Counted from the stretch's first letter, positions 27,156-34,581 are shown. The stretch is DNA of 64,000 bases from Legionella sp. (GCA_031291095.1 JARLJR010000083.1:1-64000); one strand, 5' to 3'. Program-made: numbers and translations. The notes: a model not told the origin generated them from the sequence alone.

Positions 27156-27593
27156 TTATAATCTATTTTGTTCGTAATTTCTGAGTGCGTCACGTCCAAT
27201 TTGCTTTACATAGCGAAGTACATTGCTTGTAAACTGATGAACACCATATTCGATTTGAATACTTTCTGGTTCACCTTTAAAATCATAACTAAATGGAGAA
27301 GATGAAAGTGACATCACAACATACATTTCACTTGTCCATTGTTCAAAGATTGGTTTCATTTTATCAACAATAAGATGTGCTGCTTCCTCGGTTACATACT
27401 GAACCAGCTTCGACCTTACCTCTGGTGCCAATGCATTAAGAGCATGTTGTTCTACATAACGCAAGTTGTTTTGATATTGTATTTTTAAATCACTAATATA
27501 GCGTAATGCTTTTCCTTTTTCGTGATCTTCTTGGTCATGTTCATAGAACATGCGTTCAGTGGCTTCCTTAGCCAGTTGTTCAAGTGTTTTCAT
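27156..27593 (-). CDS. Hypothetical helical protein
   Basis: This 145-aa protein is mostly helical and charged at the start (LEQLAKEATERMFYEHDQED), with a later acidic/aromatic part (SSPFSYDFKGEPESIQIEYG). I do not recognise the family. It is the last gene of the leftward accessory operon, directly before the terminator, and overlaps its upstream neighbour by 4 nt. Confidence 0.6.
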   Translation of the reverse strand: MKTLEQLAKEATERMFYEHDQEDHEKGKALRYISDLKIQYQNNLRYVEQHALNALAPEVRSKLVQYVTEEAAHLIVDKMKPIFEQWTSEMYVVMSLSSSPFSYDFKGEPESIQIEYGVHQFTSNVLRYVKQIGRDALRNYEQNRL

Positions 27594-27790
27594 TCGGGGA
27601 TCTCTAAATTAGGATTATTTACAATATCATCTGCTCTTCCACAACCGGGGAATCCAGAAGAACACTTAAACATATCTTTTCGTGGTAAACCACAATAGAT
27701 ACAATCAATATCAGACTCAGCAATGATACCCCGGAGGATATCATTTTCATTACGAAGTTTGTCTAATTGTTCTTTTTCATTCTGGGTCAT
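27590..27790 (-). CDS. Small zinc-finger-like protein
   Basis: This 66-aa protein starts with a helix (MTQNEKEQLDKLRNENDILR) and then has CIYCGLPRKDMFKC and a further GCG, so four to five cysteines could bind one zinc. The start was set at 27790, inside the end of the upstream gene (14-nt overlap), because a longer version would overlap far more. Function unknown. Confidence 0.55.
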   Translation of the reverse strand: MTQNEKEQLDKLRNENDILRGIIAESDIDCIYCGLPRKDMFKCSSGFPGCGRADDIVNNPNLEIPE

Positions 27791-28028
27791 ATGTAACCAC
27801 CACTTGTCTGTCGACTGATTCACGATATTCTTTTCTTTGTTCGCTATAATCAGTCTCAATAATATTGTGTAAAATTTCTAAACATGCGTCATTGGTTTGA
27901 TTACCCCAAACAGCACACAATGCGACATAGGCGTCTGATACACATCTAGAATCACCATGTTCATATACACTAAGCATATTAAGAGCGGCAGATAGTGCTA
28001 CTTCTAAATCTTGAACTCTGCTGGACAT
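27777..28028 (-). CDS. Hypothetical small protein
   Basis: This 83-aa protein (MSSRVQDLEVALSAALNMLS, NQTNDACLEILHNIIETDYS) looks all-helical. The start at 28028 shares one base with the stop of the upstream gene (TAATG), which fixes the start and suggests coupled translation. No family recognised. Confidence 0.6.
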   Translation of the reverse strand: MSSRVQDLEVALSAALNMLSVYEHGDSRCVSDAYVALCAVWGNQTNDACLEILHNIIETDYSEQRKEYRESVDRQVVVTYDPE

Positions 28029-28249
28029 TAGACGTAGGCCCACCATGATTCAGCTGGATCATAATTTTCGTCATAACCTTCCTGAAAGAAACCAAGTTCC
28101 CACAAGCGGAGATAATCCACTTCGCTCATTTCTTCATCAGTTGCATAAAAATAAATGACATCATGATCAGCGCCTAGATGATGACCATCCTTACAAGAGT
28201 AATACTTACGGATAATCTCAAGACCTTCAATAAAACTATTTAACTGCAT
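28028..28249 (-). CDS. Hypothetical small acidic protein
   Basis: This 73-aa acidic protein (MQLNSFIEGLEIIRKYYSCK, DEEMSEVDYLRLWELGFFQE) ends with many aromatic residues (YDPAESWWAYV). The xWELGFF and acidic surroundings resemble small host-takeover proteins of large phages only in general character. It is coupled to both neighbours in a tight leftward operon. Confidence 0.6.
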   Translation of the reverse strand: MQLNSFIEGLEIIRKYYSCKDGHHLGADHDVIYFYATDEEMSEVDYLRLWELGFFQEGYDENYDPAESWWAYV

Positions 28250-28250
28250 A

Positions 28251-28313
28251 TTACATCCTCACAAGAATAAAAGCTAAAACGGCGGAGATTCCAACACTAA
28301 TCCAGAACAACAT
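28251..28313 (-). CDS. Tiny membrane peptide
   Basis: A 20-codon frame (MLFWISVGISAVLAFILVRM) fits exactly between the stop of the upstream gene and the start of the next, with its ATG directly after that TAA. The peptide is one hydrophobic membrane span. Similar tiny membrane peptides occur elsewhere in the window (35302, 37475, 51968, 55486, 62565), which supports it as real. Confidence 0.5.
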   Translation of the reverse strand: MLFWISVGISAVLAFILVRM

Positions 28314-28652
28314 TTAATGATCCTTTCTTGAGATAACAACAGTATTATATGGATTCATGATTGTGTATGAGTTTTGAAACAGCTTCTCACACAAAAGATC
28401 TGCCAATTTAGTAGCAGTCTCATCCATCAAAGGTGTTGTACTTGGAAAGCGTGGGTAATTAATCAAACCAACCACAAACCCTTCTTCTTCGCCGCCCGTA
28501 TAGATATAAGTGGTTGGATCAATAGTCACACATAAACCAACATCAAAACAATGTTTACGACATATCTGCTTTGCGAGATCAATTGGTCCTGCCATAAAAA
28601 TATTGACCCAATATGTAGGGGCGGCTTGTCTTGTGTATATTGATTTGGTCAT
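28314..28652 (-). CDS. Hypothetical protein
   Basis: This 112-aa protein has the segment PTYWVNIFMAGPIDLAKQIC, then an acidic, Gly-rich TGGEEEGFVVGLINYPRFPS and a C-terminal helix. The VNIFMAGPxxxAKxxCRxxCFxxGLCVT pattern looks like a conserved phage protein, but I cannot name a family. It shares one base with the start of the gene upstream. Confidence 0.6.
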   Translation of the reverse strand: MTKSIYTRQAAPTYWVNIFMAGPIDLAKQICRKHCFDVGLCVTIDPTTYIYTGGEEEGFVVGLINYPRFPSTTPLMDETATKLADLLCEKLFQNSYTIMNPYNTVVISRKDH

Positions 28653-28864
28653 TACTTGCTTTCCATAATGATAATACGTCCGTCAGGGGAAACACACATA
28701 TCAGTATCACCAACAACCATTACATTCCCATGAATTTCTTTGCAGTGCTTAACGTAATCGTTTGTTCTGTTAACTGATGAAACAAGACCATAAATTACTC
28801 CACATATAAGAAGGGCAATTACAAAAATAAAGGCGAACAAGGAATCTTCTTCCAGCTTAGTCAT
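28652..28864 (-). CDS. Small membrane-anchored protein
   Basis: This 70-aa protein has one clear transmembrane segment (FAFIFVIALLICGVIYGLV) after a short N-terminus, followed by a small domain with two cysteines (HCKEIHGN...TDMCVSPDGR). The start was placed at 28864, where AAGGTG lies just upstream inside the preceding gene. The cysteine-containing part probably lies in the periplasm. Confidence 0.6.
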   Translation of the reverse strand: MTKLEEDSLFAFIFVIALLICGVIYGLVSSVNRTNDYVKHCKEIHGNVMVVGDTDMCVSPDGRIIIMESK

Positions 28865-29234
28865 AATAATCACCTTCCGCTTCATTATCACAAATCAAAT
28901 CATAAATCTTGTCGTCATTTTCTAGATAAGTGTGGATTGCATCATATAGCCACGGAGACACATCATAAGCGTCACCATCAATCTCGTAAGAAGATCTGGT
29001 TACTTCATGTTCAAGTAGAGAACCAAATTCATCATAAACGGCTGGTTTGATAGTACGAATAACAAGCTGTTCAGAATAAACCTTGAAATCTGTAATCTCA
29101 TATTCCATAGGTTCTGGTGGGTAACAATATTCCGGTGGACCAGACAGCTTACCCGGATCAGCTTTACAAGTAATATTATAATCAAAATCTACTAGGTATT
29201 CATTTCCAAGGACTTCAATATAAGTTGTCGTCAT
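28857..29234 (-). CDS. Hypothetical acidic protein
   Basis: This 125-aa protein (MTTTYIEVLGNEYLVDFDYN) combines a beta-rich first half containing a Pro-rich GPPEYCYPPEPMEYE loop with a strongly acidic C-terminus (NDDKIYDLICDNEAEGDYYD). Start chosen at 29234, preceded by GGAGAAGTGA. No family recognised. It overlaps the downstream membrane protein by 8 nt. Confidence 0.6.
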   Translation of the reverse strand: MTTTYIEVLGNEYLVDFDYNITCKADPGKLSGPPEYCYPPEPMEYEITDFKVYSEQLVIRTIKPAVYDEFGSLLEHEVTRSSYEIDGDAYDVSPWLYDAIHTYLENDDKIYDLICDNEAEGDYYD

Positions 29235-29235
29235 T

Positions 29236-29562
29236 TCACTTCTCCAATTCTGGCAAACCATCTTCGTTGAACTTCTTAAAGATCAACTCAATAATTTCTG
29301 TGGCAACACTCGATGCTTCAAAATCTAATGCCGCCGCGTGAGCCTGATGACCGGCACCAAGTTTACGAAAACCTTTCGCATTCTTCAGCAAGTTTTCATA
29401 ATTACCAGTCATTTGATCAATAATCTCTTGTCGTTCGAGAGACCGACCAAGAAGGATTCCTTTCAAGACAGCCAAATGCCCATCGGTCGAATCAATACAC
29501 ATATTACTATGGGCCGTAATATCCCATGCATGCTGTATGTCATCTTCAGATTTGTATGTCAT
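29236..29562 (-). CDS. Hypothetical helical protein
   Basis: This 108-aa protein (TYKSEDDIQHAWDITAHSNM, LLGRSLERQEIIDQMTGNYE) is predicted all-alpha with two histidine-containing turns (GAGHQAHAAALDFEASS). No motif indicates an activity. It overlaps the upstream gene by 4 nt and ends one base before the downstream start. Confidence 0.6.
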   Translation of the reverse strand: MTYKSEDDIQHAWDITAHSNMCIDSTDGHLAVLKGILLGRSLERQEIIDQMTGNYENLLKNAKGFRKLGAGHQAHAAALDFEASSVATEIIELIFKKFNEDGLPELEK

Positions 29563-29732
29563 TTCTCAAAGTCCTCATTAACTGGTCGCTTGAATATAAG
29601 CTGACGACCATCTAACCATGATTCAACATTAACCAATTCCCAACCATCTTCACCAAAATAATTTAACAGGAATTCATTAATATCCTCTTTAAATGTTATA
29701 CAGTATTCCCATCTAGTCGGTTCATTACTCAT
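29559..29732 (-). CDS. DUF4177-like small protein
   Basis: This 57-aa protein (TRWEYCITFKEDINEFLLNY, FGEDGWELVNVES, RQLIFKRP) fits the small DUF4177 pattern, in which a WEY strand is followed by LNxxGxxGWELVxV and a final strand ending in KRP. Family members are single-domain alpha/beta proteins of unknown function. ATG at 29732 is preferred over an upstream GTG, although the ribosome site is weak either way. Confidence 0.6.
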   Translation of the reverse strand: MSNEPTRWEYCITFKEDINEFLLNYFGEDGWELVNVESWLDGRQLIFKRPVNEDFEK

Positions 29733-29733
29733 T

Positions 29734-30228
29734 TTAAAACTCACAATTCAATAATTTCTTTGCAAACACACATGCTTCGACTCGAGAATCGAATTCGATT
29801 CTCTCATCATATGAGAGAAGAGCCAAATTCATGAAATCCGTCATATTAGGAGTCCAAAAATCAGAATTTGTCTTTGCCCAATTCCAAGCGTCCTTTTCAA
29901 TATCAAAAAGAGGCTTAGTTAATTTTTCTGCAAATGGAGTCATGCAGCAATGACCAATTTCGTGCATTGCTATCGAATAACTGATTGGTCCATTGATCTG
30001 AGGTATCACAGCATACATATCGTATGGACTTGCCCAACCCCTGAAAGGTTCTTTAGTTGGATAAATTCCAATATCATGGATCATCGAATGCCGAATCACC
30101 CTGCTCAAAAGATCTGTATCCGTCGATTCGTTAAAATGAACCAGTATGCCTTCTAGTGTAATAGCTGGAGCAACCACCATCACATCATTATAAGGAGTTG
30201 TAAAAGTCAAGGCAGGATAGTTTCTCAT
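29734..30228 (-). CDS. Putative zincin metallopeptidase (HExxH)
   Basis: This 164-aa protein has MHEIGH at about residues 89-94, the HExxH zinc motif, and a downstream EKDAWNWA that could supply the third ligand, as the ExEA segment does in ImmA/IrrE-type peptidases. The remaining sequence lacks a signal peptide, so it probably acts inside the cell. The start was placed at 30228, where AAGGA lies 8 nt upstream. It is preceded by a promoter (30275-30302) with a perfect 27-bp palindrome, suggesting repressor control. Confidence 0.6.
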   Translation of the reverse strand: MRNYPALTFTTPYNDVMVVAPAITLEGILVHFNESTDTDLLSRVIRHSMIHDIGIYPTKEPFRGWASPYDMYAVIPQINGPISYSIAMHEIGHCCMTPFAEKLTKPLFDIEKDAWNWAKTNSDFWTPNMTDFMNLALLSYDERIEFDSRVEACVFAKKLLNCEF

Positions 30229-30251
30229 GATATTATTCCTTAACGAAAGCT

Positions 30252-30278
30252 GAATCATTATAATCATTATAATGATTC
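30252..30278. promoter_or_regulatory. Perfect 27-bp palindrome, likely operator
   Basis: GAATCATTATAAT and ATTATAATGATTC flank a single central C, a perfect 13-bp inverted repeat. It overlaps the -10 box of the minus-strand promoter at 30275-30302 and the expected start of transcription. That position suits a dimeric repressor site better than a terminator, because the transcript would begin inside it. Confidence 0.6.
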
Positions 30279-30302
30279 TATAGGAACTATAGAAGATGTC
30301 AA
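30275..30302 (-). promoter_or_regulatory. Sigma70-like promoter
   Basis: The minus strand has TTGACA (30297-30302), a 16-nt spacer and TAGAAT (30275-30280), directing transcription into the zincin gene. The -10 box overlaps the palindrome at 30252-30278. Confidence 0.6.
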
Positions 30303-30305
30303 GGG

Positions 30306-30899
30306 TTATTTGTTCGGACCTTTTAGGTGTAATTCAATAATCCGATTGCGGGGAATAGTCTTATAATCATCTTTAAATTCGGTCAGCGTGACCCACACCA
30401 TTTCGCCATCGATTGCAAGAATCTTATATCCATTACCTACAATATCACCAACGCTTGGATTGTAAGGTGGAATGGTTTTCTTTTCAAGCTTCCTGAGATC
30501 ATAGGTGGAAGGGTGTTTACTTCCTTCTCCAAGAACCCAAGCGTCATCACCGTAAGTCGCGAGAACAATTCCTGCTGGATTTCCAGATTTAACCCACTGA
30601 ACCTCATCACCGGGAGACAGATCCTCAACGGGAAAGTTATTCTCAGCATAATTCCAACCACCAATATTATTATTTTCAGGGTTTAAATAATAAACCCTAT
30701 TACTTTCAATATGGTGGACAGTCTCATAATGCTTTTCATCATTAGAAGCCGAAATCCAGTAAACCTTGTCACCAGCTTTAAAATTATGTTCCATATTAAT
30801 ATTTCCTTTCTTATCAAGCCACTCAGAAAGAATAACAGCAACATATGTACCAAACGCAGGTACACCAAAGAATATAACAAGATATACAACAATAGCCAT
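30306..30899 (-). CDS. Protein with membrane anchor and three SH3-like repeats
   Basis: From the ATG at 30899 (AAGGA 9 nt upstream) the protein has 197 aa: one membrane span (VVYLVIFFGVPAFGTYVAVI) and then three similar beta modules, each opening with a GD turn (FKAGDKVYWI, LSPGDEVQWV, PSVGDIVGNG) as in KOW or SH3-like barrels. A second ATG at 30794, just before the first module, also has a good AAGGA, so a soluble 162-aa form may be made from the same frame. Function unknown. Confidence 0.6.
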   Translation of the reverse strand: MAIVVYLVIFFGVPAFGTYVAVILSEWLDKKGNINMEHNFKAGDKVYWISASNDEKHYETVHHIESNRVYYLNPENNNIGGWNYAENNFPVEDLSPGDEVQWVKSGNPAGIVLATYGDDAWVLGEGSKHPSTYDLRKLEKKTIPPYNPSVGDIVGNGYKILAIDGEMVWVTLTEFKDDYKTIPRNRIIELHLKGPNK

Positions 30900-30963
30900 A
30901 TCAATATTCCTTATGACGCGCCCAAATTTCGAGTGCTCCGGTAAAACGGGTCTTTCAATGATT

Positions 30964-30992
30964 ATAGTATATTTTTTGAGACTCAGAGTCAA
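30964..30992 (-). promoter_or_regulatory. Sigma70-like promoter
   Basis: TTGACT (30987-30992), 17 nt, then TACTAT (30964-30969) on the minus strand, upstream of the SH3-repeat gene. The -35 region contains GACTCAGAGTC, a small dyad that resembles the one in the duplicated promoter element at 34.8 and 35.2 kb. Confidence 0.55.
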
Positions 30993-31447
30993 CCATTAAT
31001 TAAAGGAATATCAATCCATGCAATGGGATTTGCTGTGCACTCGAACTCTGATCCTTTGAGGAACCACCAATCCGGCATATTTCCTCCCTGATACTCCCAT
31101 GTCGAATCATCCCAAGCACCACCCCATACCAGAACATTAGGACCATCCTCTACGTGTGATAATCCTTCGGCATGACCACCATAGAGAGTGAGTTTTCCAC
31201 TACCAAGATGATATGGGTCTGCCTCGTGTACGCAATATCCGAGAATGGGCCGATCCTTCGGTGCCTTACTCATATCCGTGTTCCACTTTGTAGTGGTGAA
31301 ACGATCAGCAGACGAAATAGAATAGGTGTATTTCATTGCAGGGACAACCGGCATTGGCTGCGGGACCGGAATCATTTCCATCATCTCTAGACGATAACTA
31401 GATGTTGAATTTGCGTCTGGGATCAGTTTTGTGTTATAATCAGTCAT
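30989..31447 (-). CDS. Hypothetical protein with DUF551-like core
   Basis: This 152-aa protein has a disordered Pro/Met-rich N-terminus (MMEMIPVPQPMPVVPAMKY). Its core contains NTDMSKAPKDRPILGYCV, VLVWGGAWDD and MPDWWF, ending in NPIAWIDIPL. The W-xMxxAPKDRxIL start and the final IAWxDIP recall the DUF551-type family found in prophages, whose function is unknown. It overlaps its upstream neighbour by 8 nt. Confidence 0.6.
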   Translation of the reverse strand: MTDYNTKLIPDANSTSSYRLEMMEMIPVPQPMPVVPAMKYTYSISSADRFTTTKWNTDMSKAPKDRPILGYCVHEADPYHLGSGKLTLYGGHAEGLSHVEDGPNVLVWGGAWDDSTWEYQGGNMPDWWFLKGSEFECTANPIAWIDIPLING

Positions 31448-31577
31448 ACCAACGCCTCTTCTTCAAAACATATTTTTGAAACAAATCATATGAGAAAGGA
31501 ATACCGACCCCTAAAGTTAGGCCGATAACGACTGCTGCTGGATATAAAATCTCTGGACAAAGCCATTCACGAGACAT
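31440..31577 (-). CDS. Small membrane protein
   Basis: This 45-aa protein (MSREWLCPEILYPAAVVIGL, TLGVGIPFSYDLFQKYVLKK) has one membrane span and a basic C-terminal tail. The ATG overlaps the end of the zinc-ribbon gene by 11 nt. Its own stop overlaps the start of the DUF551-like gene. Confidence 0.6.
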   Translation of the reverse strand: MSREWLCPEILYPAAVVIGLTLGVGIPFSYDLFQKYVLKKRRWYD

Positions 31578-31731
31578 CTTCGTCGTCCTCAATCTTAACA
31601 CCACATACGGGGCACACATCCAGAACACAATCTGAATTGAGTTCTGCACCACAACATATACATACCCATAATTGGTCTTCGGAATCAATTCCGTCACGCC
31701 AGTAAGTAATTCGTCTACGCTGTGACATCAT
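31567..31731 (-). CDS. Zinc-ribbon protein
   Basis: This 54-aa frame (MMSQRRRITYWRDGIDSEDQ) carries VCICCGAELNSDC and VCPVCGVKIEDDED, a compact two-knuckle zinc ribbon (CxCC and CPxCG). Two adjacent ATGs exist at 31731 and 31728, with the first overlapping the stop of the upstream gene. Proteins of this size often bind RNA polymerase or nucleic acids in phage takeover, but that is only a possibility here. Confidence 0.65.
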   Translation of the reverse strand: MMSQRRRITYWRDGIDSEDQLWVCICCGAELNSDCVLDVCPVCGVKIEDDEDVS

Positions 31732-31928
31732 TCAAAATCCTTTGGGTTGTATTGACGCCAGAATGAACAAGATGTCTTGCTCATATCCATCTTAATTAAT
31801 GATTCCGCTTGAATGCAGGACCAGCACTTATTATTGCTGTCGAGTACACATTCTCTTGGTGCATAATCTGCGCTGATAGCAATCTCATAAAAGCAGCCGA
31901 ATGGATTCTCATCTACTTGATTCATCAT
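31728..31928 (-). CDS. Cysteine-rich small protein
   Basis: This 66-aa protein has five cysteines (NPFGCFYE, RECVLDSNNKCWSCI, TSCSFWRQYNP). Its end closely resembles the end of the upstream 164-aa protein (EKCKYWRQYDPSKYKK), so the two share a C-terminal Cys module. It overlaps both neighbours by 4 nt. Confidence 0.6.
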   Translation of the reverse strand: MMNQVDENPFGCFYEIAISADYAPRECVLDSNNKCWSCIQAESLIKMDMSKTSCSFWRQYNPKDFE

Positions 31929-32419
31929 TCTGCCTTTTTATATTTTGAGGGATCGTATTGACGCCAGTACTTGCATTTTTCTTTGGAATCAATATGCTTT
32001 GCGTAGATACAATGTTCTGGTTGAAATGTGTCAATAACACATCCATCCGGTTCGAAACCTTCATCCATGCATTCAATTTCACAATGGCATCCATACGGAA
32101 GATTCGCAACTACGCGATCATCTTGATCGAGAAGAATGGAATCCACTTCTTCATATGTCCGTTCGAATGCATCAGACTTGCATGGGTAGAATTCACCCAA
32201 CACTCCGCAAATGAGCCAGTCATTCCAGTCTCCGCGCATAATCCCTTCAAGTGTGATGATATGAACGAAATCGTCATGAAAGATAATAACGTTATTATTA
32301 ACTGCATCGAGGACTTGTTTTGGGAGCGCAGGACGTTCCAATTCATTAAACGTAAGGAGATCGTGGACACGCCACGCGGAGATCTCCACGGGCTTCTTTC
32401 TATAGAGTGTGGCAACCAT
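31925..32419 (-). CDS. Phage protein with PGDYG-like domain and Cys module
   Basis: This 164-aa protein begins with RKKPVEISAWRVHD and contains GDWNDWLICGVLGEFYPCKS followed by FERTYEEV, the layout of a small phage domain in which a GDW..G..GEFYPCK..F..TY motif is conserved (function unknown). The C-terminal 60 residues hold paired cysteines (CHCEIEC, CVID, HCIY) and the CKYWRQYDP element shared with the next gene. Confidence 0.65.
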   Translation of the reverse strand: MVATLYRKKPVEISAWRVHDLLTFNELERPALPKQVLDAVNNNVIIFHDDFVHIITLEGIMRGDWNDWLICGVLGEFYPCKSDAFERTYEEVDSILLDQDDRVVANLPYGCHCEIECMDEGFEPDGCVIDTFQPEHCIYAKHIDSKEKCKYWRQYDPSKYKKAE

Positions 32420-32420
32420 A

Positions 32421-32864
32421 TTACATTCCTTTTTTATAATCGTAGTAAACGGATCGTGCCGGCGCGGTGGGGAAGTCGATGGCGTTTCGTTCTTTGATAA
32501 GCCAATCTTTGGCCGTTTGGCAGACGCATAGACCGTCTTGCATGTCGTCGATTATCTGATCTACAGCAGCCAAAAGCCCCTCGCTCGGCTCGCGCGTCTC
32601 TGGTGTGGGGGCGGCGCGCAGGTTCGCACCGCGCAGGTCCGCGCCATACAGGTCCGCATTGCTCAGGTTCGCACTACATAGGTCCGCGCCATACAGGTCC
32701 GCATTGCTCAGGTTCGCACTACACAGGTCCGCGCTGCTCAGGTTCGCGCCGCGCAGGTTCATCTTTGCTTTAACGGCCTCCTCGAGAGCGCCGACCAAAT
32801 CAGTCGCGGTATCGCTGGTGAAAAGCGTTTTTGCGGAAAAGCGATTTTTTATTTCGATGGTCAT
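32421..32864 (-). CDS. Pentapeptide-repeat protein
   Basis: This 147-aa protein has about ten A(N/D)L pentapeptides between residues 36 and 83 ([20 protein letters not shown]), predicting a short right-handed quadrilateral beta-helix. A linker [12 protein letters not shown] and a C-terminal helical part of about 55 residues follow. The DNA is GC-rich and unlike its left-hand neighbours. The linker is encoded by a 36-bp stretch repeated exactly in the next gene. A DNA-mimic role, as in Qnr/MfpA, is possible but unproven. Confidence 0.7.
   Translation of the reverse strand: MTIEIKNRFSAKTLFTSDTATDLVGALEEAVKAKMNLRGANLSSADLCSANLSNADLYGADLCSANLSNADLYGADLRGANLRAAPTPETREPSEGLLAAVDQIIDDMQDGLCVCQTAKDWLIKERNAIDFPTAPARSVYYDYKKGM
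32580..32615. repeat. 36-bp exact repeat, copy 1 (linker)
   Basis: This stretch encodes the [11 protein letters not shown] linker on the minus strand and is identical over 36 bp to 33045-33080 in the neighbouring gene. A shorter related copy lies on the opposite strand near 38786-38812. It marks a site of recombination between GC-rich modules. Confidence 0.8.
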
Positions 32865-32867
32865 GGT

Positions 32868-34577
32868 TCAGCTCCCTACTTTGATGATGGCGGGGAAGGT
32901 AGTAAGGATTGTAGGTGCGAGCCAATCAGCAAGCCGTTCGGAGGTGTCTAGTTCATCCCAAAAATCAGGGATGCAACTACCTTCTATGAGCTCGTGGCCA
33001 GTCCAAACGTGGATGGCATCAACAATTAACTCGCGCATCGCCTCCTCGCTCGGCTCGCGCGTCTCTGGTGTGGGGGCGGCCTCAACCGTCTCCCGGCCCG
33101 TCACATCGAGATAGGCCGTGATCGCGGCGCGCATGAACTCTTTTACTGGAGGACCATCTGCGAATGAAATTCGCCAATTTGGATCAGTAAACCAAGCATC
33201 AAGCGCCTTCTCTATCCCGGTTTCGTTGAGTTGGTCAGTCATGGGGTTGGTCCTTCTCACGGTTCTTCGCTCCCAACTTTTCGCGCAATAGTCGGCGTCG
33301 GCTTTTGCCTTATCGCGTTCTTGAATTACCCGGCTGATGGCAGCCCGTGCTTCATCGCGCTCGCGCTTGAACGCGCCTGAGACACCCTGCCAATGCCGCT
33401 CGATTTCGCCCAAAGTGACGTCGGGACCATACTCGGCATCGCCGCACGGCTCCGTCATCCATGCGTGACGCCCTGTGCCCGATAATCCAGCGCACATAGT
33501 CGCGCAGTCACACGACTTGATCAGGTTCGGTGCTTCTGCGCCGCAACCGCAGCATTTCCATACCTCGGTCATTGATCTAGTCCCCCCCCCAAAATAATAA
33601 CTGGTCCAACCTAAACCGAGACGCTCTTCTAGGCGTTTCTTCGCTGTAAACGCGGCTCGGCGCTCATCGGCGTATGTAGCGCTCGGCCACCCTTTTATCG
33701 GCTCAAATTCAGCTTCACCTTCTTGCAGATTTTCACCAAGTAAAGCGCAAGCGCGGCTTCCGTCTAAACTTAGATAGATGCGTTTCACCGGCTGATTACT
33801 TCTGGTGGAATCGGTAGACACCGAAGCGAGCGCTGCGTCGCCGATTAGCGTAAATCTGGCGATGGCTTCGCCAATTTGCCGATCTGCTTCTCTATCAGAT
33901 TCAGGCAGATCGTCATATGCGACAAGCCAAGACGGCTTTGGCGCGGGTTGCGCTTGTGCCCAGCGGACCCAAGCTTCACGCACCATTCGGCCGAGTGTTT
34001 CGCGATCAAATGGAAGCGGCCTATTGCCGTCGCAAGTGGCTTCTGCTTCCTTCGCCCGCGCCTCATCCCGCTCCTTGATTAGTTCCTCCCGCTCATCGAG
34101 CAGGGCGGGGATGGCGGTACGGGCTGCGGCAGCGATAATCCGATTTCCGGCTTCACTTTCACAAGTGAACCACGGCCTCTCGCACAGCGTCCGCAGTTCG
34201 TCGGCTTTGGCATCGGTGATTTTGGTCATTTTGCTCGATTCCTTCATATTTATTATTACTTCTGATTCGCTGTAGTCGTAGAAATCGTATCTTGGAACTG
34301 AGAAATCTTCTCCAAAGACTACTCGATTCATGCTCCTGTATTGATCGTTGTAATCATTATATCTCTTGATTCGATCTTGGGACGCTGCTTGGTTTTCGTC
34401 GTACTTATTACGCCAATCTTTCATATGTCTCTCGATTAGCTCGATCTTCTTATTGTGGGTCGCAACTTCTCCATTCATAGATGCGACACATTTCTTGGCG
34501 TCTTCCTCATTAACAAACACACCAAATACTTCTGATGGCTCTTCGTCAATGTGTTTTAATATGATTTGGACTTTCAT
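32868..34577 (-). CDS. Composite frame: Ea22-like, zinc and MTD modules
   Basis: This 569-aa frame looks like four genes joined. Residues 1-115 are AT-rich and phage-like (MKVQIILKHIDEEPSEVFGV). Then MTKITDAKADELRTL...AAARTAIPALLDERE is an Ead/Ea22-like module. A third part starts at MTEVWKCCGCG, a zinc-binding segment. The last starts at MTDQLNETGIEKALDAWF. Ribosome-like sites precede the internal ATGs at the second and fourth parts. A run of nine C (33582-33590) just before the third part could shift the frame. It may be one fusion or separate genes. Confidence 0.5.
   Translation of the reverse strand: MKVQIILKHIDEEPSEVFGVFVNEEDAKKCVASMNGEVATHNKKIELIERHMKDWRNKYDENQAASQDRIKRYNDYNDQYRSMNRVVFGEDFSVPRYDFYDYSESEVIINMKESSKMTKITDAKADELRTLCERPWFTCESEAGNRIIAAAARTAIPALLDEREELIKERDEARAKEAEATCDGNRPLPFDRETLGRMVREAWVRWAQAQPAPKPSWLVAYDDLPESDREADRQIGEAIARFTLIGDAALASVSTDSTRSNQPVKRIYLSLDGSRACALLGENLQEGEAEFEPIKGWPSATYADERRAAFTAKKRLEERLGLGWTSYYFGGGTRSMTEVWKCCGCGAEAPNLIKSCDCATMCAGLSGTGRHAWMTEPCGDAEYGPDVTLGEIERHWQGVSGAFKRERDEARAAISRVIQERDKAKADADYCAKSWERRTVRRTNPMTDQLNETGIEKALDAWFTDPNWRISFADGPPVKEFMRAAITAYLDVTGRETVEAAPTPETREPSEEAMRELIVDAIHVWTGHELIEGSCIPDFWDELDTSERLADWLAPTILTTFPAIIKVGS
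33045..33080. repeat. 36-bp exact repeat, copy 2 (linker)
   Basis: This copy is identical to 32580-32615 and encodes the same TPETREPSE linker, between the MTDQLNETGIEKAL module and the C-terminal tail of the composite frame. Confidence 0.8.
33582..33590. other. C9/G9 homopolymer in a coding frame
   Basis: Nine consecutive C on the plus strand read as GGG GGG GGG within the composite frame, directly ahead of the internal ATG of the zinc module. Such runs are prone to slippage in replication and in sequencing. One base more or fewer would split the 569-aa frame. Confidence 0.7.
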
Positions 34578-34581
34578 TTCT

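Noticed and set aside
32640-32760. Short direct repeats in GC-rich DNA
   Set aside because: They encode A(N/D)L pentapeptides of the protein at 32421-32864 and need no other explanation.
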